DNA from: an uncultured Collinsella sp.
GTDB taxonomy: Bacteria > Actinomycetota > Coriobacteriia > Coriobacteriales > Coriobacteriaceae
DNA length: 19,345 nucleotides
Reading direction: 5' to 3'
NCBI GenBank assembly: GCA_902493895.1
Contig: CABUQW010000035.1
Coordinates: 1-19,345, forward strand
Made by a program: the position numbers and the translations under genes. Below are positions 12,623 to 19,294 of the stretch, in pieces. How positions within the stretch are numbered: the stretch's first letter is position 1; every line of letters begins with the position of its first letter. The notes below the pieces were generated by a model, which made no database searches, was not told the origin of the DNA, and saw only the letters and a program-made list of their open reading frames with translations.

Positions 12623-13399
12623 TTGACGCAGCAATTTACGATTACCGTATCCCGACCGGATGGCACATCCATCCCCGTCGTCGTTACCAAAAAGCGCGTC
12701 AAGAACTTCAACCTACGCGTCACATCGAGCGGTGAGGCCCACGCCAGCGCACCGCTCGGCGCCAGCCGCGAGCGTATCGAAGCGTTTGTGAAGCGCAACA
12801 GCGCCTGGATTATCAGCCGACTTGACCAGCGTGAGCAACATCAGGCGACGGCGCGAGAGCCGCTCAGTCCCTCGTCCATCATTGCGCTTTGGGGCAAGCC
12901 TATCACGGTACAAGATGCGCTCGATCACAACTTTGCATCGCCCGCACCGCGGCCCAAGCAGGCCACCTTCGCAAGTTTTATGGGCGCCGACAAATCGAAC
13001 GAACGCCTACAGGCCGAGCGGCGCGCAATCCTCGACGGCCTGACGCCCGATGAGCTCCAGACCCGCATCGACCAGCTCTATGCATCCGAGGTCACCACAG
13101 CGCTGCGCGATATGGTGCATGCATACGAAATCGCAATGGGTATCGCCGTTTCCCGCGTTTCCGTACGCAGTATGAAGACGCGCTGGGGCTCATGCACACC
13201 CAAAACCGGCGCCATTCGCATCGCGCGCGAGCTCGCCGCCTACCCTGTCGAATGCCTCGACATGGTTGTCGCCCACGAGCTCGTCCACTTGCTCGAGCCA
13301 AGCCACAATCAGCGGTTTCACGCCCTGCTCGACACGTACTGCCCCAACAATAGGGCTCTGTCGCAGCGGCTCAAGCGGCCACCCCTCAACAAGCTCTAG
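12623..13399 (+). CDS. YgjP/DUF45-type zinc metalloprotein (M48-like gluzincin)
   Basis: A 258-residue protein of the YgjP-like metal-dependent hydrolase group. The signature is at the C-terminus: SMKTRWGSCTPKTGAIRI (about 183-200), then the gluzincin motif HELVH (H218, E219, H222) in MVVAHELVHLLEPSHNQRFH, with a downstream histidine as likely third ligand. The basic N-terminal strand (VVTKKRVKNFNLRV) is also typical. Biochemical roles in this family are poorly established; proteolysis and nucleotide hydrolysis have both been suggested. The start is probably TTG 12623, with GAAGGA six bases upstream; ATG 12590 is in frame but sits in a hairpin without an SD. A middle segment (about 90-145) is variable and possibly an insertion. 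The gene ends 6 bp from the convergent folB gene, with no terminator between. Confidence 0.8.
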   Translation: MTQQFTITVSRPDGTSIPVVVTKKRVKNFNLRVTSSGEAHASAPLGASRERIEAFVKRNSAWIISRLDQREQHQATAREPLSPSSIIALWGKPITVQDALDHNFASPAPRPKQATFASFMGADKSNERLQAERRAILDGLTPDELQTRIDQLYASEVTTALRDMVHAYEIAMGIAVSRVSVRSMKTRWGSCTPKTGAIRIARELAAYPVECLDMVVAHELVHLLEPSHNQRFHALLDTYCPNNRALSQRLKRPPLNKL

Positions 13400-13405
13400 C
13401 GTCGA

Positions 13406-13891
13406 CTAGCGCACTCGCTCGATCTCGACGCCGCAGCTTGCCAGGGGAAGACCGACGGGAGCCCAAGGCTTATCGAGCTTAACACGCACGCCAAGCAGCA
13501 GGGGGTAACGACGCAGCAGCATCTGGGCCACACCCTCGGCTGCAGCCTCGATGAGCTTAAACGTATGCTCGCGCAGATATCCGTCGACATCGTGACACAC
13601 CGAGCCATAATCAATCGAGGCATCCAGGTTGTCGTGCTCCCCTGCTGCACGCAGGTCGGCATAGAGCACCAAGGACACGATGAACTTCTGGCCCAGCGCG
13701 TTCTCTTCGGGATACACACCGTGGTTGGCAAAGACCTCGAGACCGTCGATAGTAATGCGGTCAGCATGGCGCAGGTCGTCATAGCTCACGTGGGGCACCG
13801 CCGCTGCGGTGGATATTTCGCCCCTTCCACGGCGGGCGAGCTCGGCGCCTTCAGTCTTGGTTGCATTCTCGGGCAGTTTCTTGTTACTCAT
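13406..13891 (-). CDS. folB: Dihydroneopterin aldolase with N-terminal extension
   Basis: A 161-residue protein whose residues about 45-161 are dihydroneopterin aldolase: 7,8-dihydroneopterin to 6-hydroxymethyl-7,8-dihydropterin plus glycolaldehyde, in folate synthesis. Conserved features are ITIDGLEVFANHGVYPEENA (46-65, with the pterin-binding glutamate E63), Y95 in ASIDYGSV, and the catalytic lysine K141 in VKLDKPWAPVG. The usual length is about 120; the first 43 residues (MSNKKLPENATKTEGAELAR and onwards) are a polar extension, probably disordered. The start ATG 13891 has AAGGAG nine bases upstream. It is the last gene of the folE-HD-folB run, 43 bp after the HD gene. Confidence 0.88.
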   Translation of the reverse strand: MSNKKLPENATKTEGAELARRGRGEISTAAAVPHVSYDDLRHADRITIDGLEVFANHGVYPEENALGQKFIVSLVLYADLRAAGEHDNLDASIDYGSVCHDVDGYLREHTFKLIEAAAEGVAQMLLRRYPLLLGVRVKLDKPWAPVGLPLASCGVEIERVR

Positions 13892-13934
13892 CGCGATCGT
13901 CTCCTTCGTTTAGAACCCCGACCGCGCAAACTAA

Positions 13935-14516
13935 CTACACGCGAATCGACAGGTTCTTTTTATCATCGCTCCAATTGCAAGCATTGCGCGCGGGGCATGC
14001 AAAGCAGGCGCGCGACGCTTTGTCGGCTGCATAGAGCAGACGCTCGAGCGGTTGGCTGTTCACGCGCAGCTTTCGATGGCCCAGAATGGCCGTCTTAATG
14101 GCCGCAGCATCGGCCGGCTCAAACGCTACGTCATCGGGCATGCCGCCGAGAATCGCATCAGCGACGCGTTCGCTTGCAACATCATGGGATATACCCGATT
14201 CATACTGTTCATCTTTGCCGATATCGTGAAGAAGTGCCGTGGCGTAGATGACCTCGCGGTCAAATTCGAGCTGTTCCTCGAGATTCTTGATCCACATAAT
14301 GCGAGCGACATCGAGCAGATGGTCAATACCGTGGCGGCAGAAGATACGCCCCGATTCCAACTGTGCAATGTTGCCCAGGTGCCGCCGGAACAGGCCGTTG
14401 GCACAGATGTAATCGATACGAGGCATGGCACCAAAGGGGGCTAGGCCCGAAGCCATAAAACCGCGACGCGGCGTTCCCTCATCGGTCTTCGATGCAAAGT
14501 CGTTAACGGCTCTCAT
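13935..14516 (-). CDS. HD-domain phosphohydrolase of the folate cluster
   Basis: A 193-residue HD-domain protein. Metal ligands are H62 (IFCRHGIDHLLDVARI), H97-D98 (ALLHDIGKDEQY) and D165 (AADKASRACF), with further histidines H111 and H147. A three-cysteine cluster follows (C171, C174, C180 in ACFACPARNACNWSDDKKN), a tail I recall from related HD proteins beside folE in Firmicutes. HD enzymes hydrolyse phosphomonoesters or nucleoside triphosphates. Its place between folE and folB makes it a candidate for the step between them, removal of phosphates from dihydroneopterin triphosphate; this is inference. The start at ATG 14516 lies 2 bp after the folE stop, implying translational coupling. An internal Met31 would match typical family N-termini but has no SD. 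Confidence 0.8.
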   Translation of the reverse strand: MRAVNDFASKTDEGTPRRGFMASGLAPFGAMPRIDYICANGLFRRHLGNIAQLESGRIFCRHGIDHLLDVARIMWIKNLEEQLEFDREVIYATALLHDIGKDEQYESGISHDVASERVADAILGGMPDDVAFEPADAAAIKTAILGHRKLRVNSQPLERLLYAADKASRACFACPARNACNWSDDKKNLSIRV

Positions 14517-14518
14517 GG

Positions 14519-15076
14519 TTAGCGGTCCAGCATCCTAAAGAATCGCTCCTCGAGCGACGGATCGGTCTCAAAGATGCCGCGGCGAGCGAGCGTCACGGTC
14601 TTGGTGCCGGGCTTTTGCACGCCACGCATCGTCATGCACATATGCTCGGCCTCCATCAACACAATCGCTCCCTGGGGAGCAAGATACTCCATGAGAGCAT
14701 CGGCAACCTGCGCACACAGCTGCTCCTGCAGCTGCAGACGGCGGGCATAGACCTCAACCGTGCGGGCGAGCTTGGAAAGTCCAGCCACCCGACCGTTAGG
14801 GATATAACCAATGGCGGCCTTGCCATAAAACGGCAGCAGATGATGCTCGCACAGCGAGTAGAACGTAATGTCGCGCTCGATAACCAAATCGTTCGAAGCG
14901 ACGGCAAAAGTTTTGGACAGGTGCTCCTCGGCACTCTGGTCCATACCGCCGGCAATCTCGCCATACATACGGGCGACGCGTGCCGGAGTCTCCAGCAGGC
15001 CCTCACGAGTTGGGTCCTCGCCTATACCTTCAAGCAGCAGCTTAATGGCAGTCTCGACTTTTTCCTGATCGACCAT
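14519..15076 (-). CDS. folE: GTP cyclohydrolase I
   Basis: A 185-residue GTP cyclohydrolase I (FolE1), which converts GTP to 7,8-dihydroneopterin triphosphate and formate, the first committed step of folate synthesis. Zinc ligands are C76 and H79 in TFYSLCEHHLLPFYGKAAIG and C147 in AEHMCMTMRGVQKPG. The GTP-binding stretch (GRVAGLSKLARTVEVYARRL) and the RGVQ motif are intact. The length is usual for a bacterial enzyme lacking the animal N-terminal regulatory part. GTGAGG lies before ATG 15076. It is followed at 2 bp by the HD gene and preceded at 67 bp by nrdG, so it may be cotranscribed with nrdDG or use its own weak promoter in that gap. Confidence 0.95.
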   Translation of the reverse strand: MVDQEKVETAIKLLLEGIGEDPTREGLLETPARVARMYGEIAGGMDQSAEEHLSKTFAVASNDLVIERDITFYSLCEHHLLPFYGKAAIGYIPNGRVAGLSKLARTVEVYARRLQLQEQLCAQVADALMEYLAPQGAIVLMEAEHMCMTMRGVQKPGTKTVTLARRGIFETDPSLEERFFRMLDR

Positions 15077-15143
15077 CTGGGCCTCACTTTTTTCGATTTC
15101 GCGTTCGCGCTATGGTACCACGCCGGCACGCAACCTCTGCCAG

Positions 15144-15725
15144 CTACATAGTATGGGTCGAATAGACCGGATCGTCCCGCCAAAGCTCCACAGCATCGCA
15201 AAGCGCAACGCCCTCACGTGCAGCACGAGCGCGCGTGGCGTTCATGTCGATCACGCGCTGATTGCTCGAGCCCCTAAAGCGCAACGAGATATCGTACAGA
15301 TCCTGAACAAACGGGCCATCCACCAACATGTCGAGGCAGGCCAGGATACGGTCCGTCACCTCGGTATGATGACGGCCACCCGGCATAAGCTCCTCGAGCA
15401 CGTCACCGGTAAAGCACCAAATGGTCTTGCCCGACCCAGCAGGATAGGCCGCACGCACGCGCTCGATAAAGTCAACAAGCCCCGCCTGATTCTCGGGCTC
15501 CATAGGCTCGCCACCCAGAATCGTCAGGCCATCGATAAAGGGATGATCGAGACTCTCGATAATCTTATCCTCGACGGCGCAATCGAACGGCTCGCCCGCA
15601 GCAAAGTCCCACGCGACAGAGTTAAAGCAATTCTTGCACCCACGACGGCACCCGCTCACAAACAGAGAAGTACGAACGCCTTCACCATCAGCAATATCGA
15701 AATACTTAATGTTCGCGTAGTTCAT
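15144..15725 (-). CDS. nrdG: Anaerobic ribonucleoside-triphosphate reductase activating protein
   Basis: A 193-residue radical-SAM activase that installs the glycyl radical in NrdD using S-adenosylmethionine and a reduced [4Fe-4S] cluster. The CX3CX2C motif is C26, C30 and C33 in FVSGCRRGCKNCFN. ILGGEPM is the SAM-contacting GGE motif, and the first residues (NYANIKYFDIADGEGVRTSL) are typical. ATG 15725 is chosen because it gives the canonical start and has GGGAGAG upstream. An in-frame upstream extension would be translated from a palindromic repeat and is rejected. It is separated from nrdD by 426 bp of repeats, unusually far for this pair, although both lie on the same strand. The tail after about residue 165 is slightly longer than in E. 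coli NrdG. Confidence 0.93.
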   Translation of the reverse strand: MNYANIKYFDIADGEGVRTSLFVSGCRRGCKNCFNSVAWDFAAGEPFDCAVEDKIIESLDHPFIDGLTILGGEPMEPENQAGLVDFIERVRAAYPAGSGKTIWCFTGDVLEELMPGGRHHTEVTDRILACLDMLVDGPFVQDLYDISLRFRGSSNQRVIDMNATRARAAREGVALCDAVELWRDDPVYSTHTM

Positions 15726-15740
15726 AAGTAACTCTCCCGG

Positions 15741-15824
15741 GAGGCCGGGACATATCTTCCCGTCCTCAAACATTCTCGGCCTTCGGCCTGCGAAACTGCG
15801 GGCGGGACGATATGTCCCGGCCTC
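15741..15824. repeat. Palindromic intergenic repeat, 25-bp arms, flanked by 7-bp direct repeats
   Basis: The arms 15741-15765 and 15800-15824 match at 23 of 25 positions as inverted repeats; the outer 16 bp (GAGGCCGGGACATATC) are perfect. A GGCC-TTC-GGCC hairpin lies inside (about 15778-15788). GTAACTC occurs on both sides (15728-15734 and 15834-15840), as a target duplication would. The nrdG Shine-Dalgarno overlaps its edge. Confidence 0.7.
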
Positions 15825-15889
15825 ATGCAAAGGGTAACTCAATGAACGAAGCGAACATCGAGCATAGGGTTCGAGATCCAATAAATACT

Positions 15890-15937
15890 CAGCTGCAGCT
15901 CAACCGCCATCGCAAGTAAATCGCAGCTGCAGCTCAA
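15890..15937. repeat. Two direct copies of a 14-bp sequence
   Basis: CAGCTGCAGCTCAA occurs at 15890-15903 and 15924-15937 (34-bp period). Each copy follows a TAAAT by a few bases and contains the palindrome AGCTGCAGCT. Function unknown; possibly an operator pair or part of a composite repeat. Confidence 0.6.
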
Positions 15938-16002
15938 ATTATTTCCGCTAAGAACTTCGAGGAGTGAGCAGACCGCATGCCGCATCTCAGCTACATCAAC
16001 TT

Positions 16003-16140
16003 GGCTGCCCCGTAGCGAGGCCCCGGACCTTTGCTCGATATGAGTTCCGCACGAACAGGAGGCGCCAGTGGCGCCTCCGTCGTGAGCCAGGACTGTCCGA
16101 AATAGCGAGTAAAGGTCCGGGGCCTCGCTACGGGGCAGCC
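16003..16140. repeat. 138-bp long palindromic repeat, 39-bp arms with an inner hairpin
   Basis: The arms 16003-16041 and 16102-16140 are inverted repeats with 37 of 39 matches. A second perfect hairpin lies inside (GGAGGCGCC/GGCGCCTCC, about 16059-16079), extended by CACGA/TCGTG. It starts 12 bp after the nrdD stop codon. It resembles a REP or MITE-type element, carries no ORF, and could shape the 3' end of nrdD mRNA. Confidence 0.8.
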
Positions 16141-16151
16141 TGGGATGGTTA

Positions 16152-18374
16152 TTAGAGATGCAGCACGCGGTCGCGGATCTCCTCGGTTCGACCCTGGTTC
16201 CAGAACTGGGTACCGATGTAGCCGCACGTACGACGAGCGACATTCATCTTCTCCTGGTCGCGGTTGCCGCAGTTGGGGCACTCCCACACCAGCTTGCCAT
16301 CGTCCTCGACAATCTTGATCTCACCGTCGTAGCCGCACACCTGGCAGTAGTCGCTCTTGGTGTTGAGCTCGGCGTACATGATGTTGTCGTAGATGTACTG
16401 CATCACGCGAATGACAGCCTTGAGGTTGTCCTGCATGTTGGGAACCTCGACGTAGGAGATGGCACCGCCCGGCGAAAGCTGCTGGAACATACCCTCGAAC
16501 TTGAGCTTGTCGAATGCGTCGATCTCCTCGGACACATGGACGTGATAGCTGTTGGTAATGTAGCCCTTGTCCGTCACGCCCGGGATAATGCCAAAACGGC
16601 GCTGCAGGCACTTGGCAAACTTGTAGGTCGTCGACTCAAGCGGGGTGCCGTACAGCGAGAAGTCGATATCGCTTTCGGCCTTCCACTCGGCGCACTTGTC
16701 GTTCATGTGCTGCATGACGGCCATGGCAAACGGCGTGCCCTCCTTCTCGGTGTGGCTGTGACCCGTCATGTACTTAACGCACTCATACAGGCCGGCATAG
16801 CCCAGGCTGATCGTAGAGTATCCGCCCACGAGCAGCTTGTCGATCGTCTCGCCCTTCTTCAGACGCGCCAGGGCGCCGTATTGCCAAAGAATCGGCGCGG
16901 CGTCAGAAAGTGTACCCATCAGGCGCTCATGACGGCACAGCAGGGCACGGTGACACAGCTCAAGGCGCTCATCGAAGATCTTCCAGAACTTGTCCATATC
17001 CTGGTGCGAGCTCAGTGCGACATCAGGCAGGTTGATGGTCACAACGCCCTGGTTAAAGCGACCATAGTACTTGGGCTTGTTCGGGTCGTAGTTCAGCGCG
17101 TTGGCAACGTTGTTAAAACCGTTGCCCGAACGGTCGGGCGTCAGGAAACTGCGGCAACCCATGCAGGTGTAGCAATCGCCGTTGCCGGCGGTCTCGCCCT
17201 TAGACAGCTTGAGCTCGCGCATCTTCTTCTCGGAGATGTAATCGGGCACCATGCGCTTGGCGGTGCACTTGGCAGCCAGCTGGGTCAGGTAGAAGTACGG
17301 GGAATCCTCGTGAACGTTATCGTCCTCGAGTACATAGATAAGCTTGGGGAATGCCGGGGTAATCCACACGCCGGCCTCGTTCTTAACGCCCTCGTAGCGC
17401 TGGCGAAGCGTCTCCTCCACGATCATGGCAAGGTCGTGCTTCTCCTGAGGCGTACGGGCCTCGTTAAGATACATAAAGACCGTCACGAACGGCGCCTGGC
17501 CATTGGTGGTCATAAGGGTCACGACCTGATACTGAATCGTCTGGACGCCGCGACGGATCTCGTCACGCAGGCGATCCTCAACGACCTCGCGAACCTTTTC
17601 GGGAGATGCGGAAACGCCGAGCTCCTCGAGCTCGCGGGCGACCTCGCCACGAATCTTTTGACGGCTCACCTCAACAAAGGGGGCAAGATGGGTCAGCGAG
17701 ATGGACTGGCCGCCGTACTGGGAGGAAGCAACCTGGGCGATAATCTGCGTCGCAATATTGCAGGCGGTCGAGAAGCTGTGCGGCTTCTCAATCAGCGTGC
17801 CCGAAATAACAGTGCCGTTCTGGAGCATGTCCTCCAGGTTCACCAGATCGCAGTTGTGCATATGCTGGGCAAAGTAATCCGAATCGTGGAAATGGATCAG
17901 ACCCTCATTATGGGCATCCACGATCTCCTGAGGCAGCAGCACGCGCTGGGTCAGGTCCTTGGAAATCTCGCCAGCCATATAGTCGCGCTGAACGGAGTTG
18001 ACGGTCGGGTTCTTGTTGGAGTTCTCCTGCTTGACCTCTTCGTTATTGCACTCGATCAGCGACAGAATCTTGTCATCGGTCGTGTTCTTCTGGCGCTTCA
18101 GGCTCTGAACATAGCGATAGATGATGTAGTGGCGGGCAACCTCGTAGCAGTCGAGACGCATGATCTCGTCCTCGACCAAATCCTGGATCTCCTCGACCGA
18201 AACGGTGTGGCCCGCGTTCTCGCATGCCTCGGCGACGTTTTGCGCCGCATAAACCACCTGGCGGTCGGTTAGACGAGAGCTCTCCTCGACCTCCAAGTTA
18301 GCGGCGCGGATGGCATTGACAATCTTATCGATGTCAAAGACAACCTCGGTGCCGCTGCGCTTGATGATCTTCAT
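16152..18374 (-). CDS. nrdD: Anaerobic (class III) ribonucleoside-triphosphate reductase
   Basis: A 740-residue class III ribonucleotide reductase, which makes dNTPs from NTPs under anoxia. The N-terminal ATP cone (about 1-95, beginning MKIIKRSGTEVVFDIDKIVN) provides allosteric control. The catalytic barrel follows. The C-terminal zinc site has C677/C680 (YCQVCGYDG) and C699/C702 (ECPNCGN). The glycyl radical residue is G718 in ARRTCGYIGTQFWNQ, in the consensus RxCGYxG setting. It needs NrdG for activation. ATG 18374 is chosen for the canonical MKIIKRSG start with GAAAGAGG seven bases upstream. It has a leader of roughly 220 nt with a promoter and two NrdR-type boxes 32 bp apart. The opposite strand is also open over most of the gene, an effect of codon bias. 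Confidence 0.97.
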   Translation of the reverse strand: MKIIKRSGTEVVFDIDKIVNAIRAANLEVEESSRLTDRQVVYAAQNVAEACENAGHTVSVEEIQDLVEDEIMRLDCYEVARHYIIYRYVQSLKRQKNTTDDKILSLIECNNEEVKQENSNKNPTVNSVQRDYMAGEISKDLTQRVLLPQEIVDAHNEGLIHFHDSDYFAQHMHNCDLVNLEDMLQNGTVISGTLIEKPHSFSTACNIATQIIAQVASSQYGGQSISLTHLAPFVEVSRQKIRGEVARELEELGVSASPEKVREVVEDRLRDEIRRGVQTIQYQVVTLMTTNGQAPFVTVFMYLNEARTPQEKHDLAMIVEETLRQRYEGVKNEAGVWITPAFPKLIYVLEDDNVHEDSPYFYLTQLAAKCTAKRMVPDYISEKKMRELKLSKGETAGNGDCYTCMGCRSFLTPDRSGNGFNNVANALNYDPNKPKYYGRFNQGVVTINLPDVALSSHQDMDKFWKIFDERLELCHRALLCRHERLMGTLSDAAPILWQYGALARLKKGETIDKLLVGGYSTISLGYAGLYECVKYMTGHSHTEKEGTPFAMAVMQHMNDKCAEWKAESDIDFSLYGTPLESTTYKFAKCLQRRFGIIPGVTDKGYITNSYHVHVSEEIDAFDKLKFEGMFQQLSPGGAISYVEVPNMQDNLKAVIRVMQYIYDNIMYAELNTKSDYCQVCGYDGEIKIVEDDGKLVWECPNCGNRDQEKMNVARRTCGYIGTQFWNQGRTEEIRDRVLHL

Positions 18375-18599
18375 CCTCTTGCCTCTTTCGCGTCGTAGCC
18401 TCATTGCGCTTCAGAGCCAAACGATGCCCGGCAGGGCTTGCCCCTGTCTTACGGCGCCGTCGCGCAATCTGTGTTCTCGATAAACCATAAGCCTCTATGC
18501 GGACATTCCCAGGAGCCGATCAAGCGGCTCAAGGACACGTTCAAAAGAGGCAATTAAGGTCTTCGTTCTCTGTCCGCCATCTATCATACGACAAAGATG

Positions 18600-18615
18600 C
18601 ATCTATATCCTGTAT
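18600..18615. promoter_or_regulatory. Degenerate NrdR box 2 overlapping the nrdD -10
   Basis: The core CTATATC matches, with weaker flanks. It is placed exactly 32 bp from the corresponding base of box 1. Paired boxes about three helical turns apart are typical of NrdR targets. Confidence 0.5.
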
Positions 18616-18631
18616 TCTTTTTTTAGGTCAA
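18602..18631 (-). promoter_or_regulatory. Putative nrdD promoter
   Basis: On the minus strand TTGACC (18631-18626) and TATAGA (18607-18602) lie 18 bp apart, between and overlapping the two NrdR-type boxes. Transcription would start near 18595, giving a leader of about 220 nt with small hairpins (GAGCCG/CGGCTC at 18512-18529, and CAGGG/CCCTG around 18430-18445). Confidence 0.55.
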
Positions 18632-18647
18632 ACACAACATATAGTGT
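18632..18647. promoter_or_regulatory. NrdR box 1 upstream of nrdD
   Basis: ACACAACATATAGTGT; on the minus strand it reads ACACTATATGTTGTGT and fits the NrdR consensus closely. It lies immediately upstream of the -35. NrdR is the ATP/dATP-sensing repressor of ribonucleotide reductase operons; its gene is not in this window. Confidence 0.8.
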
Positions 18648-18690
18648 TTCAGCAGGTCAAAGCAATTAGTCATTTTGCAGACGCATTATA

Positions 18691-18952
18691 AATGAGGGGT
18701 ATTTGACAAGTCGGTAAAACGTTACCAACACGGCTACCTGCATGGCAGCTATAAAACCCCCTTAGTCAAGCCACTGACAAATCCTACTAAAACCAAGCCA
18801 CTCACGCCAAAAGAATCCAAAAGATTATGCTTGACCAACATGTTGCGGTCACGCTCGGGCAGGACGTATGCAATCTGCCGGCACCCCTACGGGACACGAA
18901 GACCATCGCATACAGACCTTGGATCAAAATTTGCTGGCATGTTTGGCGGCAT
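18691..18952. other. Intergenic stretch upstream of nrdD, nothing recognised
   Basis: With the nrdD leader this is over 600 bp without a gene. I see only a GGTAA-N4-TTACC dyad (18713-18726), a dyad around 18832-18851 (TGACC with inner AACATGTT), and on the minus strand an isolated TATAAT (18690-18685) with no good -35. Short open frames lack SDs and protein-like composition. Confidence 0.5.
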
Positions 18953-18988
18953 AAAACAAAACAGTCCAGAAGCAAAGCCTCTGGACTG
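18953..18988 (-). terminator. Rho-independent terminator of the tRNA operon
   Basis: A 9-bp stem CAGTCCAGA (18962-18970) with TCTGGACTG (18980-18988) and a 9-nt loop. On the minus strand it is followed by TTTTGTTTT (18961-18953). It starts 9 bp after the CCA end of tRNA-Val. Confidence 0.9.
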
Positions 18989-18996
18989 CGAACATT

Positions 18997-19071
18997 TGGT
19001 GGGCGTTAGAAGATTTGAACTTCTGACCTCTTCCGTGTCAGGGAAGCGCTCTCCCCCTGAGCTAAACGCCC
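18997..19071 (-). tRNA. tRNA-Val (GAC)
   Basis: On the minus strand this is a full cloverleaf: acceptor GGGCGTT/AACGCCC, D arm GCTCAGGGGGAGAGC, anticodon stem CTTCC/GGAAG with loop CTGACAC (anticodon GAC), T arm AGAAG-TTCAAAT-CTTCT. The discriminator is A, and CCA is encoded at 18999-18997. Confidence 0.96.
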
Positions 19072-19074
19072 AAA

Positions 19075-19150
19075 TGGAGCGGACAACGGGGCTCGAACCC
19101 GCGACCCCAACCTTGGCAAGGTTGTGCTCTACCAACTGAGCCATGTCCGC
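19075..19150 (-). tRNA. tRNA-Gly (GCC)
   Basis: On the minus strand this is a full cloverleaf: acceptor GCGGACA/TGTCCGC, D arm GCTCAGTTGGTAGAGC, anticodon stem CAACC/GGTTG with loop TTGCCAA (anticodon GCC), T loop GGTTCGAGCC. The discriminator is U, and CCA is encoded at 19077-19075. It lies 3 bp upstream of tRNA-Val in one transcript. Confidence 0.96.
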
Positions 19151-19162
19151 CTGCGAGGATTC

Positions 19163-19191
19163 AATATACGGGATGATCCACCCGAATGCAA
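19163..19191 (-). promoter_or_regulatory. Promoter of the tRNA-Gly/tRNA-Val operon
   Basis: On the minus strand TTGCAT (19191-19186) and TATATT (19168-19163) are exactly 17 bp apart, ending 12 bp before the tRNA-Gly 5' end. Confidence 0.8.
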
Positions 19192-19233
19192 GAACTATTT
19201 TCCAATAATTTGAAAAAAGTTCGAGCCCCTTGA

Positions 19234-19272
19234 TTGGCAACTTCATCCGAACACTTCCCACATTCATCCGTA
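19234..19272. repeat. Two 18-bp near-repeats, 21-bp period, in the left flank of the palindrome
   Basis: TTGGCAACTTCATCCGAA (19234-19251) and TTCCCACATTCATCCGTA (19255-19272) agree at 13 of 18 positions. Serial terminal repeats of this kind occur at the ends of IS21-type elements. Confidence 0.45.
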
Positions 19273-19294
19273 CATGTACGGATGAATGTGGGAA
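19255..19294. repeat. Perfect 40-bp palindrome without a loop, possibly two abutting IS termini
   Basis: Positions 19255-19274 are the exact reverse complement of 19275-19294 (TGTACGGATGAATGTGGGAA read outward from the centre). Each half begins with TGT at the centre, as IS21-type termini do. A loopless 40-bp palindrome is a poor terminator, so two head-to-head IS ends are a reasonable reading. Confidence 0.7.

Larger units (their letters stand above)
15726..16151. other. nrdD-nrdG spacer filled with repeats
   Basis: 426 bp without a credible gene. Short frames here translate the repeats annotated separately (25-bp-arm palindrome, 14-bp direct repeats, 39-bp-arm palindrome). Together these take up roughly two thirds of the spacer. 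Confidence 0.6.

Noticed and set aside
13399..13406. Terminator between the convergent YgjP-like and folB genes
   Set aside because: Only 6 bp separate the stop codons, and no stem with a T run is visible nearby on either strand.
15726..16287. Short proteins translated from the nrdD-nrdG spacer
   Set aside because: They read through inverted repeats, have no SD, and mirror-image frames appear on both strands as expected for palindromic DNA.
16158..18272. 704-codon open frame on the plus strand across nrdD
   Set aside because: It is antisense to a fully recognisable NrdD. Long antisense frames are expected from the codon bias of GC-rich genes, and it has no SD or family features.
18713..18726. 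GGTAA-N4-TTACC dyad as a regulator operator
   Set aside because: Short, without a promoter or gene at a sensible distance. TTGACA at 18703 has no matching -10.
18827..19139. Short plus-strand frames across the tRNA region
   Set aside because: They overlap two clear tRNA genes and their terminator on the opposite strand.
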